A stretch of 9,233 bases of DNA from Acholeplasmataceae bacterium (GTDB taxonomy: Bacteria > Bacillota_I > Bacilli_A > Acholeplasmatales > Acholeplasmataceae), in NCBI GenBank assembly GCA_030656435.1, contig JAUSOA010000276.1, positions 1-9,233 on the forward strand, written 5' to 3'. Both the position numbers and the translations under genes were made by a program. A model generated the notes under the pieces. It did no database searches. It worked only from the letters and a program-made list of their open reading frames with translations, and was not told where the DNA came from. How positions within the stretch are numbered: the stretch's first letter is position 1; each line of letters opens with the position of its first letter. Below, piece by piece: positions 1 through 7,110 of this stretch.

Positions 1-2213
1 CAGCAGCTGCAGTTACATTAGTTGCATTGTCTCTTGCTCAATTACCGTATCAAACTATGTATTTCACAGATTCAAATCTACTATTGGATGGCCTAGTAGT
101 TGAAGCTCTATATAGTGATGGTACAAAGAGAGTTCTTGAAAAAAATGAACTTACGGTTACAGGATTTGCATCAGATACAGCCGGTCCTAAGACAATAACA
201 GTCTCATTTGGCTCAAAGACGACTACATTTGGAGTAACAGTTGCTGCATTCACTAACGATTATTCACAAAGAATTACAATTAATACAGCAATTAACTACG
301 AAGGTAGAGGTATAACTTATCAAGAAACAACTCCTTATCTAGCATTAAATGGTAAGACTTACACTGCTGGTATGATTATGCCAGTATGGGAAGAAATTGG
401 TAAAACTTCAAGACTAAACATCAACTTTGTTGACGTTAAGCAAGGTGCAAATACCAATGCACAGTTCCAAGCACTTGCAACTGTAGGTTTCCATGGTGTT
501 GACGTCATTAACGGTACATCATCACAACTTTCACAATACGGTGTTACCGGTAACTTTATTGATTTATCTAAATATTTAAACTTCATGCCAAACTTAAGTG
601 CATTCTTACGTGATAACCCATCGGTTAGAACTTCAATGACTTCAGCAGATGGCGGTATCTACTATACTCCTTATTTTGATGGTTTTGGCGAAATTGAACA
701 AATGTTTTTGGTCCGTATTGACTGGATTAAAGATATTTTAGATGAAGCTAGCCCTACATTTGATACAACTGCTTACACAAAGACAATGACAGTCACAAGA
801 ACAACTCCAACAGTAATGAATACGACTGTAGAAGTTGCAAATTTAGATGGTACAACAAGAGAAGTAGATAAGGTCCGCACTTCAAATATCCTTGACACAT
901 TAAAGGCTCTTCCAACGAAGAATGGTGCGACTATGGGTAATGCATTTAGAACTTATATGCAAGCAACTTATGGTAGTCAAGGTTATGCTAAGCTTTCAGA
1001 CGTATTTGCTGGAACAGATGCAGCTTATGATACTGATGAACTTGTTGCATTAATGTATGTCGTTAGTGCAAATCCAACATATTTAACTAGAGAGCTTGCT
1101 ACTCCTAAGACTAGCGTAGAAGTATTATTCCCAAGAACTGCTCAAGCTTCAAGAATTAGAAATCTATTCAGAGGCTTAGAAATGTTTGGTGTACGTGGTG
1201 CATTCTCACGTTACGAATGGGCTTATTTCAATGAAGATGGCGTTGTTGAAGATGCTAGAGTTCAAACAAAGACTTTAGATGCAGTGGATCAGCTACAAAG
1301 AATTTACTCAGATGGATTAATTCCTGTAAACTTCGATGAAGGTGGAACTTATGACTGGAGAGCAAACTTATTACAAGGTTCATATGGCTTTATGACTTAT
1401 GACTATAATGCTTCTTCAACTCCACAAGGTTATGTCAATGCAGCTAAGCTACTTGACCCAACTTACCAATTTGAAGCAATTCTTCCTCCAGTTGTTGACT
1501 GGTTAGGAACTGGTGAATATTTCCACTTCTCAGAAGCAACTCGTGCCGTTAAGGCAGAAGCTTGGGGAATTCCTGTTCACGTTGAAGCATATCCTGCTAA
1601 GCTTGCAAGATTGATCACATTATTTGATGGTCTATATGACTATTCATCAAATGATTCTATTGGTAATATTCATTTATATGGACCTGCACAGTGGATGGAT
1701 GGAACAATCGAGTACAATGGTGTTCAAATTCCTAAATTAAGTGCAGCAGCACTTGCAGATATGCAAGCGAAGACTTCAGGTAATATGATTAACTACCTAA
1801 GACGTTATGTCGGTGCAACTATGCCAATTGGTCATATCCGTTCCTTAGGCTTAGAATATCAAACATTATCACAACAAGGTATTGATGGTGTAACAAGAAT
1901 TAACACTGCAGTTCAAGCTGGAACATTCAGACTTGCTGGTGTACATCAATCCGATAATCCTTGGTATCAATTCGTTCCTACATTATTCGCATTAACTGCA
2001 AATGAAACTACAGATATCGCAACTCTAACTTATGATGACATTTGGGCAGATGCTCAACTTGCAACACTTGTTAAGTTTGGTTTCACAGGCGGCGGAACTA
2101 GTATTACAAGAAATACATATTTAACAACCATGGTTACAAAAGATAATATCAATACTTATGAAGCAATTTATAAGAAAGCATTAAATGACGCACTTGCGAG
2201 AGTTGGTCAATAA
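1..2213 (+). CDS. Large ABC-transporter extracellular solute-binding protein with Ig-like (Big_3) domain, 5'-partial
   Basis: Captures a sugar or oligosaccharide outside the cell and hands it to an ABC importer; the pectin context makes oligogalacturonide the likely ligand (inference). The frame is open from base 3, so the start, signal peptide and any lipobox lie upstream. A TTG at 27 falls inside a beta-strand-like stretch and is not a credible start. Bases about 33-245 encode a Big_3-type Ig-like domain: an LPYQT...Y entry, an LDGLVV strand, a YSDGT turn, TVTGF, then TITVSFG and a closing FGVTVAA. The remaining ~655 residues resemble large family-1 (SBP_bac_1, LplA-like) binding proteins, with GIYYTPYFDG followed by an MFLVRIDW segment. 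At least 736 residues are visible, long for the family. The gene ends at TAA, 100 bases before the next gene, with a stem-loop between. The solute-binding call is fairly sure; the ligand is not. Confidence 0.82.
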   Translation, partial: AAAVTLVALSLAQLPYQTMYFTDSNLLLDGLVVEALYSDGTKRVLEKNELTVTGFASDTAGPKTITVSFGSKTTTFGVTVAAFTNDYSQRITINTAINYEGRGITYQETTPYLALNGKTYTAGMIMPVWEEIGKTSRLNINFVDVKQGANTNAQFQALATVGFHGVDVINGTSSQLSQYGVTGNFIDLSKYLNFMPNLSAFLRDNPSVRTSMTSADGGIYYTPYFDGFGEIEQMFLVRIDWIKDILDEASPTFDTTAYTKTMTVTRTTPTVMNTTVEVANLDGTTREVDKVRTSNILDTLKALPTKNGATMGNAFRTYMQATYGSQGYAKLSDVFAGTDAAYDTDELVALMYVVSANPTYLTRELATPKTSVEVLFPRTAQASRIRNLFRGLEMFGVRGAFSRYEWAYFNEDGVVEDARVQTKTLDAVDQLQRIYSDGLIPVNFDEGGTYDWRANLLQGSYGFMTYDYNASSTPQGYVNAAKLLDPTYQFEAILPPVVDWLGTGEYFHFSEATRAVKAEAWGIPVHVEAYPAKLARLITLFDGLYDYSSNDSIGNIHLYGPAQWMDGTIEYNGVQIPKLSAAALADMQAKTSGNMINYLRRYVGATMPIGHIRSLGLEYQTLSQQGIDGVTRINTAVQAGTFRLAGVHQSDNPWYQFVPTLFALTANETTDIATLTYDDIWADAQLATLVKFGFTGGGTSITRNTYLTTMVTKDNINTYEAIYKKALNDALARVGQ

Positions 2214-2235
2214 GACTTAAAATGATTTAGTATAG

Positions 2236-2281
2236 TTGTTGAATCCGGGAGATTTTTCCTCCCGGATTCCCCAACAATTTT
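2236..2281 (+). terminator. Stem-loop after the binding-protein gene (terminator, attenuator or mRNA-stabilising hairpin)
   Basis: A perfect 10-bp GC-rich stem, AATCCGGGAG (2242-2251) with CTCCCGGATT (2259-2268), closes a 7-base loop. It is extended by TTGTTG (2236-2241) pairing with CAACAA (2272-2277) across a CCC bulge. Only four T's follow, so termination may be partial. Sitting between a binding protein and its membrane and ATPase partners, it fits the common arrangement that keeps binding-protein mRNA more abundant than the downstream message (inference). Confidence 0.75.
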
Positions 2282-2313
2282 AGGAATTAAATTTCATGAA
2301 GGAAGATGTGAAT

Positions 2314-2931
2314 ATGAAACCAGATATCTTTAAAAGAATATTACAAAGTATCACCAATGGAATTCTTGAATCGCTCAAATGGATTTGGCGCAATCAACAG
2401 GTATTAGTCTATGTATCACTTTTGATTGTTGCATCACTCTATTTTGTTTACACATTAGGATATAGCTCAAATTGGGCTCTTGTTGTTAGTGATACAAGAG
2501 GGCAACGCTTTTATCGAGCTTCTCAAACTGCGAACCGTCTCTTATTTGATTTAGGATTCTTTTTAATCGTAGTCGTTTTATTTACCCTTGGTGTCAGCTC
2601 GATGTCAAGAAAGAAGTTTTATTTGAGTAATATTGTTTTAAGTATATCGTCTTCCATCTTATTAATCGTTTCTGCAGCATTAACTCTTTATTACAATTCA
2701 GTATTAAGAGGTATGTATGAAAGAATTACTGAAGAAGAAGTTCCAGCCTATTTATATGTAGTTCATGGAGCAGGAGCTAAGAGTTACCAGGTTTTTGATA
2801 CAGGTAATATTTTGGCTGTATTCATGTTTATTACAGCAGTTTTAGTTCTATTATTCTTATTTAGAAAGATTAGAGCCCAAAAGGAAAGAGCAAAATTAAT
2901 CGAAAAGTTGGTGACAAATCATGAACACTAA
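2314..2931 (+). CDS. Small four-helix membrane protein of unknown function (ABC-locus associated)
   Basis: I do not recognise a family. The 205-residue product has four likely membrane helices at about residues 29-48, 76-95, 103-126 and 165-184, a basic N-terminal segment with Trp residues, and a charged C-terminal tail (RKIRAQKERAKLIEK) that may be cytoplasmic. Two loops, about 49-75 and 127-164, are probably external; the second is acidic (RITEEEVP). No EAA-type permease motif is seen. The start at 2314 is chosen because GGAAG at 2301-2305 sits 8 bases upstream. An in-frame ATG at 2296, with AGGAA at 2282-2286, would add six residues and is nearly as good. The gene overlaps the next one by 11 bases, suggesting translational coupling. 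It probably belongs to the transporter operon, as an accessory or unusual membrane subunit (inference). Confidence 0.75.
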   Translation: MKPDIFKRILQSITNGILESLKWIWRNQQVLVYVSLLIVASLYFVYTLGYSSNWALVVSDTRGQRFYRASQTANRLLFDLGFFLIVVVLFTLGVSSMSRKKFYLSNIVLSISSSILLIVSAALTLYYNSVLRGMYERITEEEVPAYLYVVHGAGAKSYQVFDTGNILAVFMFITAVLVLLFLFRKIRAQKERAKLIEKLVTNHEH

Positions 2932-3355
2932 AGCAGATAAGATGCGTTATCAAACCAATAAGACTGGATATTCACTGATCTTACTTGGGCTAGCCATTAG
3001 CATCGTCGCCCTATTTTCTATCATTACACCACCTGCAATTATTCCTAACTTTGGAATTGCCGTGGAAATACTTATTAATATTGTGTTATTACTTGTCACA
3101 TTTTTAGCAGCTGAAAGATGTAAGACCTATTCCAGAGGATGGGCACTCACTTCCTTTGTTATTGCAGCAATTCATGTGCTTCGTATTTTTTACATGCCAA
3201 CTATTTTGGTTGCTAAGGGTCAATTAACAGGATTTCAATTTATGATGATTGTTATCTATCTATTATCTGCAGCAACGTGCATCGTTTTTGGAGCACTCAT
3301 CACCTTGAGAAAGCATGCAATATTGATGAAACACTTAAGAGAGCTTGGTGAATGA
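2921..3355 (+). CDS. Small four-helix membrane protein of unknown function
   Basis: The 144-residue product is almost entirely membrane-embedded, with likely helices at about residues 17-36, 44-64, 74-92 and 105-127. A short basic N-terminus and a charged tail (RKHAILMKHLRELGE) suggest both ends are cytoplasmic. I recognise no conserved domain and see no permease EAA loop. The ATG at 2921 lies inside the end of the preceding gene, with GGTGA at 2910-2914 six bases upstream. An ATG at 2942 is a possible later start. The stop is one base before the ATPase start at 3357. This packing implies it is made in step with the ATPase, so a physical link to the transporter is plausible but unproven. It is too small to be an ordinary six-helix sugar permease subunit. 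Confidence 0.74.
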   Translation: MNTKADKMRYQTNKTGYSLILLGLAISIVALFSIITPPAIIPNFGIAVEILINIVLLLVTFLAAERCKTYSRGWALTSFVIAAIHVLRIFYMPTILVAKGQLTGFQFMMIVIYLLSAATCIVFGALITLRKHAILMKHLRELGE

Positions 3356-3356
3356 T

Positions 3357-4460
3357 ATGGCTACAATGAAATTAACGAACATAAATAAAATATACCCAAA
3401 TGGAGTTCAAGCTGTCTTCGATTTTAATTTAGACATCGAGGACGGTGAATTTATCGTTTTAGTTGGACCATCAGGATGCGGGAAGTCAACAACATTACGC
3501 ATGATTGCAGGGTTAGAAGAAATCAGCACTGGTGATTTATTCATCGATGATAAAAAAGTCAATGATCAAGCTCCAAAAGATAGAGATATCGCGATGGTTT
3601 TTCAAAATTATGCGCTTTATGCACATATGACTGTTTATCATAACATGGCTTTTTCGCTTACTTTACGTAAAGAAGATTCTGATATGATTCATGAAAGAGT
3701 AATGTGGGCTGCTGAAATATTAGGGCTAAAGCCTTACTTAAATCGTAAACCAAGAGAGTTATCAGGTGGTCAAAGACAAAGAGTAGCGTTAGGCCGTGCG
3801 ATTGTTCGTGATCCTAAGGTTTTCTTACTCGATGAACCACTATCAAATTTGGATGCTAAGCTTAGAGGACAGATGAGAAAAGAGCTAAAGGAACTCCATC
3901 ACCGTCTTGGTGTCACCATGGTTTATGTGACACATGATCAGATTGAGGCACTTACATTAGCAGATCGTATCGTCGTTATGAAGGATGGTTATGTGCAACA
4001 AATTGCAACTCCTGAAGAGCTATATGCAAGACCTAACAATCTATTTGTTGCAAACTTTATTGGAACACCTCCAATGAATATTTTCAATGCGAAAATTGAT
4101 GATCAAGGCTTTATTTGGATAAAAAATGTTAAAATTGATATAACTTCGACAGCTAGCTATAAGGCTTTGAAGCAAAAAGGGTATTTTGGTAAGGAAATAT
4201 ATCTTGGGGTTCGCCCAGAGCATATCACTATCGAAAGACCTTATGGTAAGATTTTAGATAAGGGACATCTATCCACAGTTATTCTCTATGAACTTTTGGG
4301 TTCTGATGCACTTGTTCACTTCACGATTGGAAGTGAGAATGTTGTTTCAAAAATTAATGCAAGAGAAATATTACATGTTGGTGAAGAAGCCTATTTCGAT
4401 TTTGATGTATCCCATCTATACTATTTCGATAAAGAAACGGAAGTGTGCATATATGAATGA
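3357..4460 (+). CDS. Sugar ABC transporter ATP-binding protein (MsmK/UgpC/MalK type)
   Basis: This is the cytoplasmic ATPase that powers import by a carbohydrate ABC transporter. In 367 residues it shows all nucleotide-binding motifs: Walker A GPSGCGKST (37-45), Q-loop Gln83, signature LSGGQ (135-139), Walker B VFLLDE (155-160), D-loop SNLD (163-166) and switch His193 in VTHDQIEALT. The C-terminal ~125 residues form a TOBE/OB-fold regulatory region with GVRPEHI (284-290), typical of the MsmK/UgpC/MalK group, and length matches that group. The ATG at 3357 is preferred because it follows the previous stop by one base; TTG 3345, GTG 3348 and ATG 3366 are alternatives with no clearly better ribosome site. 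ATPases of this type often serve several sugar transporters, so it need not be dedicated to one substrate. It is flanked on both sides by pairs of small membrane proteins rather than by permeases. Confidence 0.95.
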   Translation: MATMKLTNINKIYPNGVQAVFDFNLDIEDGEFIVLVGPSGCGKSTTLRMIAGLEEISTGDLFIDDKKVNDQAPKDRDIAMVFQNYALYAHMTVYHNMAFSLTLRKEDSDMIHERVMWAAEILGLKPYLNRKPRELSGGQRQRVALGRAIVRDPKVFLLDEPLSNLDAKLRGQMRKELKELHHRLGVTMVYVTHDQIEALTLADRIVVMKDGYVQQIATPEELYARPNNLFVANFIGTPPMNIFNAKIDDQGFIWIKNVKIDITSTASYKALKQKGYFGKEIYLGVRPEHITIERPYGKILDKGHLSTVILYELLGSDALVHFTIGSENVVSKINAREILHVGEEAYFDFDVSHLYYFDKETEVCIYE

Positions 4461-4950
4461 TCATCAAATACAAAGAGAACCGTGGCATATCCGCTGGTAT
4501 AATTATAATAAGTATTCAATCCCTGTCATATTTACAGTGATAGGAACATTAATCTTTACTTTATTTCTAGATTTTAGAACTGGTGATGTTACTTTTCTAT
4601 CTCATATTTCTGCAATTAATGTATTAACCAATAAAGTGGTAGGATTTTATTTATTTAGTATTTACATGATTGCACTCGTGCAATTGGCAAACAGCATCGC
4701 GTTTTCTAAGAAGCGTTCACCACTCTCATTGATTACTTTTTCAGTCTTAAATGCACTTCAAGTTTATTTAGTTTATTTATATGTCAATGTATTTTATACA
4801 GAAGTAGCAATAAGAACTGATGGATTTGTTATTCCTGAATTTGGTTATTTTTCCATCAATATCATGATTACTGGAGCTATATTTTATATCATCGCAACCA
4901 TATTTGCTTGGTTCTATGTAGATTGGAAGTATGTAAAAATTGAAGAATAA
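4453..4950 (+). CDS. Small four-helix membrane protein of unknown function
   Basis: The product is 165 residues with a Trp/Tyr-rich basic N-terminus (WHIRWYNYNKY) and likely helices at about 22-40, 61-81, 91-115 and 133-156. It ends in a short charged tail. No family is recognised and no permease EAA motif is seen. The start at ATG 4453 is supported by GGAAG at 4439-4443, nine bases upstream. The same frame is open further upstream, but that stretch reads through the ATPase gene in another frame and gives no membrane-protein-like sequence, so the longer version is rejected. The gene overlaps the ATPase by 8 bases and the next gene by 11. Aromatic residues at the membrane edge and the external FVIPEFGYF segment (about 125-133) are its most distinctive features. 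A role with the transporter is inferred from position only. Confidence 0.74.
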   Translation: MNDHQIQREPWHIRWYNYNKYSIPVIFTVIGTLIFTLFLDFRTGDVTFLSHISAINVLTNKVVGFYLFSIYMIALVQLANSIAFSKKRSPLSLITFSVLNALQVYLVYLYVNVFYTEVAIRTDGFVIPEFGYFSINIMITGAIFYIIATIFAWFYVDWKYVKIEE

Positions 4951-5473
4951 AAAGAAACCGGAACAAAATCAGTTAAATCCTTATAGCATTGATAAGCTTC
5001 ACAATATAAAACCCGGTGTTAAGGTCGGGTTTTTAAAGTTTTGGGTTGCTGGAGCAGCTTTTTTCCTTACATTTACAGCGTTTTCCTATTCAACAATTGA
5101 TTTATTGGTTGCGATGTTTTTACTGATGACTTTGGGTGTTGAATACATAGTGAATAAGGTCATCATGTGGATGCATAATGATAAATTTCCTACCCTCTTT
5201 TATCTACCCCATCATGTGGAAAGAAAGTCAATATTAAGTCTTTTAGCAACTGCAGGATATGTGCTCGTGATGATTGCAGCGAGTTATTTCGCGATTGAAG
5301 GATTGTTATCGATTGGAATCCCATCATTTGGTATGATTATGTTTGGATTTGAAAATATAGGAATTGATCCGATTACATTTGGTCTAGTTTATTGGTTAAT
5401 GGATTTTATCTGGCTACAAGTTAAAAATAGAGTTCACCCAAAATATGTGATTAAGGGAGAAAAAAATGTTTAA
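4940..5473 (+). CDS. Small polytopic membrane protein of unknown function, TTG start
   Basis: The 177-residue product starts with a lysine-rich hydrophilic segment (MKNKKKPEQNQ), then NPYSIDKL and a KPGVKVGFLKFW stretch leading into the membrane. Likely helices lie at about 31-50, 52-74, 97-118 and 142-160, with a fifth hydrophobic stretch near 123-136. The region between helices two and three holds WMHNDKFPTLFYLPHHVERK, with three histidines. No in-frame ATG gives a full-length protein; TTG at 4940, ten bases after GGAAG (4925-4929), is the best start. It overlaps the previous gene by 11 bases and the GH28 gene by 8. A terminator-like hairpin lies within the first 100 bases of the gene. No family is recognised; it is the fourth small membrane protein around the ATPase. 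Confidence 0.72.
   Translation: MKNKKKPEQNQLNPYSIDKLHNIKPGVKVGFLKFWVAGAAFFLTFTAFSYSTIDLLVAMFLLMTLGVEYIVNKVIMWMHNDKFPTLFYLPHHVERKSILSLLATAGYVLVMIAASYFAIEGLLSIGIPSFGMIMFGFENIGIDPITFGLVYWLMDFIWLQVKNRVHPKYVIKGEKNV
5008..5034 (+). other. Terminator-like hairpin inside the 5' coding region of the 4940-5473 gene
   Basis: AAAACCCG (5008-5015) pairs perfectly with CGGGTTTT (5026-5033) around a 10-base loop, and a run of five T's starts at 5030. This has the shape of an intrinsic terminator but is read as codons for KPGVKVGF. It may be a chance result of codon choice, or may cut transcription into the GH28 gene when translation is poor. Confidence 0.45.
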
Positions 5474-7007
5474 CGTTATTTTCAAATCATCAAGAAGTCT
5501 AACTTTAGAACTTAAAAATCATGATATCTATTATGCAAAGGAACCCTTTGATGTCAAAGTCAATGAAGAGGTTATGCTAAAAGCAATAGATACCAATGTT
5601 TTTTCATTATATAATTTAAATCCAAATGAAAAATATACGATAGAAGTCCTAGGATATAAGGATGTTATTCAAACAGATATCGAATCATCATTTGTGAATG
5701 TTAAGGATTTTGGTGCAATAGGTGATGGTGTAGCTGATGATACAATGTCTATCCAAACTGCAATGCTCACTTGTCCTAAAAATGGTAGAGTTTTGATACC
5801 TGAAGGAACCTATTTAGTAAGACCATTATTTCTTAAAAGTAATCAAACCATTGAGCTTGTTAAAAATGCGACGCTTTTAGGACATATCAATCGAAAAGAA
5901 TATCCGATATTACCTGCTCAAATCACAAAAGCTGACAATTCTATTTTAGAATTATCTAGCTGGGAAGGAAATCCAGCTCCAACCTTCGCAAGTATTATTA
6001 CTGGTATTTTAGTAGAAAACGTAAAAATCATTGGCGAAGGTGTCATTGATTGTAATGCCCAAAATTCTGATTGGTGGGTCACTCATAAAATTATGCGTGG
6101 TGGCGCATGGCGTCCTAAAGGTGTTTTCCTATCGAATTCAAGTCATATAGGTATGCAAGGAGTAACGGTTACAAATACTCCTTCATGGAACCTACACCCT
6201 TATTTTTCAAGTTATATTGATTTTATAGATATGAAAATTATTAGTCCTAAGGATTCACCTAACACCGATGGATGCGATCCAGAATCCTGTGACAAGGTCA
6301 ATGTAATTGGCCTCAATTTCTCTGTTGGTGATGACTGTATCGCGATTAAAAGCGGTAAATTTGAGATGGGTATGAAATATAGAAGACCAACAAAAGATAT
6401 GGTTGTTAGAAATTGCATGATGGCATATGGACATGGAGCAGTCGTTCTAGGAAGTGAAATGAGTGGCGGAATTAAGGATTTATCGGTAACACAATGCTAT
6501 TTTAAAGAAACTGATCGTGGTCTTAGAATTAAGACCAGAAGAGGTAGAGGAGAATCTGCAGTTATTGATGGAATTACCTTTGAAAATATCTATATGGATA
6601 ATGTTTTAACTCCACTCGTGATGAATATGTATTACTATTGTGACGACGATGGAAAAACCGAGTATGTATGGAGTAAAAAAGCATTAACAGTTGATCATCG
6701 AACACCCTATTTAGGAAGCTTTAAATTTAAGAACATGGTCTGTAATAATGTCCATGTTGCAGCAGGCTTTTTCTATGGTTTACCAGAACAACCGATTAGA
6801 AGTATTGAGCTTGAGAATATAAAGTTTACCTATGCAAGAAATATGATTCCTGAAATACCAGCGATGATGAGTTTCTTAGAGAAGATGACAGGTGAAGGAT
6901 TACAATTTAGATATGTCGACCATGTTTCTTTAAAAAATGTTAAATTAGAAGGTCAAACCGGTGAACCACTGGTTCTAGAAAACGTTAAGGATTTTAAAGC
7001 GGAATAA
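5466..7007 (+). CDS. Glycoside hydrolase family 28 polygalacturonase (exo-type likely), cytoplasmic
   Basis: Hydrolyses alpha-1,4 bonds between galacturonic acid units of pectin fragments. The 513-residue protein has the full GH28 signature set: NTDG (266-269, Asp268), GDD (288-290, Asp289 and Asp290), GHG (322-324, His323) and RIK (354-356). The parallel beta-helix begins near VNVKDFGAIGDG (77-88). Residues about 1-65 look like a fibronectin-III-type domain (SLYNLNPNEKYTIEV), as in exo-acting bacterial GH28 enzymes of the PehX/YeGH28 kind. There is no signal peptide, so it probably acts inside the cell on imported oligogalacturonides, releasing mono- or digalacturonate (inference). The ATG at 5466 has GGGAG at 5455-5459 six bases upstream and overlaps the preceding gene by 8 bases. 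No terminator follows. Related GH28 members act on rhamnogalacturonan or xylogalacturonan, so the exact substrate is uncertain. Confidence 0.93.
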   Translation: MFNVIFKSSRSLTLELKNHDIYYAKEPFDVKVNEEVMLKAIDTNVFSLYNLNPNEKYTIEVLGYKDVIQTDIESSFVNVKDFGAIGDGVADDTMSIQTAMLTCPKNGRVLIPEGTYLVRPLFLKSNQTIELVKNATLLGHINRKEYPILPAQITKADNSILELSSWEGNPAPTFASIITGILVENVKIIGEGVIDCNAQNSDWWVTHKIMRGGAWRPKGVFLSNSSHIGMQGVTVTNTPSWNLHPYFSSYIDFIDMKIISPKDSPNTDGCDPESCDKVNVIGLNFSVGDDCIAIKSGKFEMGMKYRRPTKDMVVRNCMMAYGHGAVVLGSEMSGGIKDLSVTQCYFKETDRGLRIKTRRGRGESAVIDGITFENIYMDNVLTPLVMNMYYYCDDDGKTEYVWSKKALTVDHRTPYLGSFKFKNMVCNNVHVAAGFFYGLPEQPIRSIELENIKFTYARNMIPEIPAMMSFLEKMTGEGLQFRYVDHVSLKNVKLEGQTGEPLVLENVKDFKAE

Positions 7008-7021
7008 AAATAAATAACAAT

Positions 7022-7050
7022 TTGACACATATTGTCGTCTATCATATAAT
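7022..7050 (+). promoter_or_regulatory. Consensus housekeeping-sigma promoter for the KDG catabolic genes
   Basis: TTGACA (7022-7027) and TATAAT (7045-7050) are both perfect matches to the -35 and -10 consensus, separated by an optimal 17 bases. Transcription should start near 7057, giving a leader of about 65 bases before the aldolase ATG. A promoter this strong upstream of a catabolic operon would be expected to need a repressor. Confidence 0.88.
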
Positions 7051-7073
7051 GGTATTGTATGAATAGTAAGACA
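7033..7073. promoter_or_regulatory. Imperfect palindrome over the -10 and start region, possible operator
   Basis: The left arm TGTC-GT-CTATCATA (7033-7046) mirrors the right arm TATGAATAG-TAA-GACA (7058-7073), with 12 matched positions interrupted by two small bulges. The centre is near 7052, between the -10 box and the expected start. Because the left arm lies upstream of the start, it would act as DNA rather than as an RNA hairpin. A repressor role is an inference. Confidence 0.4.
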
Positions 7074-7077
7074 TAGC

Positions 7078-7089
7078 GATACAGATACA
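7078..7089 (+). repeat. GATACA tandem direct repeat in the leader
   Basis: Two head-to-tail copies of GATACA (7078-7083 and 7084-7089) lie about 20 bases after the expected transcription start. The end of the second copy, ATACAA (7085-7090), is also inverted relative to TTGTAT at 7055-7060. It may be part of a regulator site; chance cannot be excluded at this length. Confidence 0.3.
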
Positions 7090-7110
7090 AACACCGTTTA
7101 TAAAAAAGGA

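Noticed and set aside
27..29. TTG as the start of the binding-protein gene
   Set aside because: The frame is open upstream to the window edge and the TTG sits inside a hydrophobic strand-like stretch with no ribosome site; the gene is better read as 5'-partial.
50..586. Minus-strand frames of 67 and 75 residues
   Set aside because: They lie opposite the binding-protein coding region, which has strong protein-level features, and look like reverse-frame shadows.
2214..2295. Possible promoter between the binding protein and the first membrane protein
   Set aside because: A TATAGT-like box occurs near 2231-2236, but no matching -35 element is seen at the right spacing, and it runs into the stem-loop.
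4041..4223. Minus-strand 60-residue frame
   Set aside because: Antisense to the ATPase regulatory domain; no supporting features.
4288..4452. 55-residue N-terminal extension of the membrane protein at 4453
   Set aside because: It overlaps the well-supported C-terminal part of the ATPase in another frame. The ATG at 4453 has a proper ribosome site.
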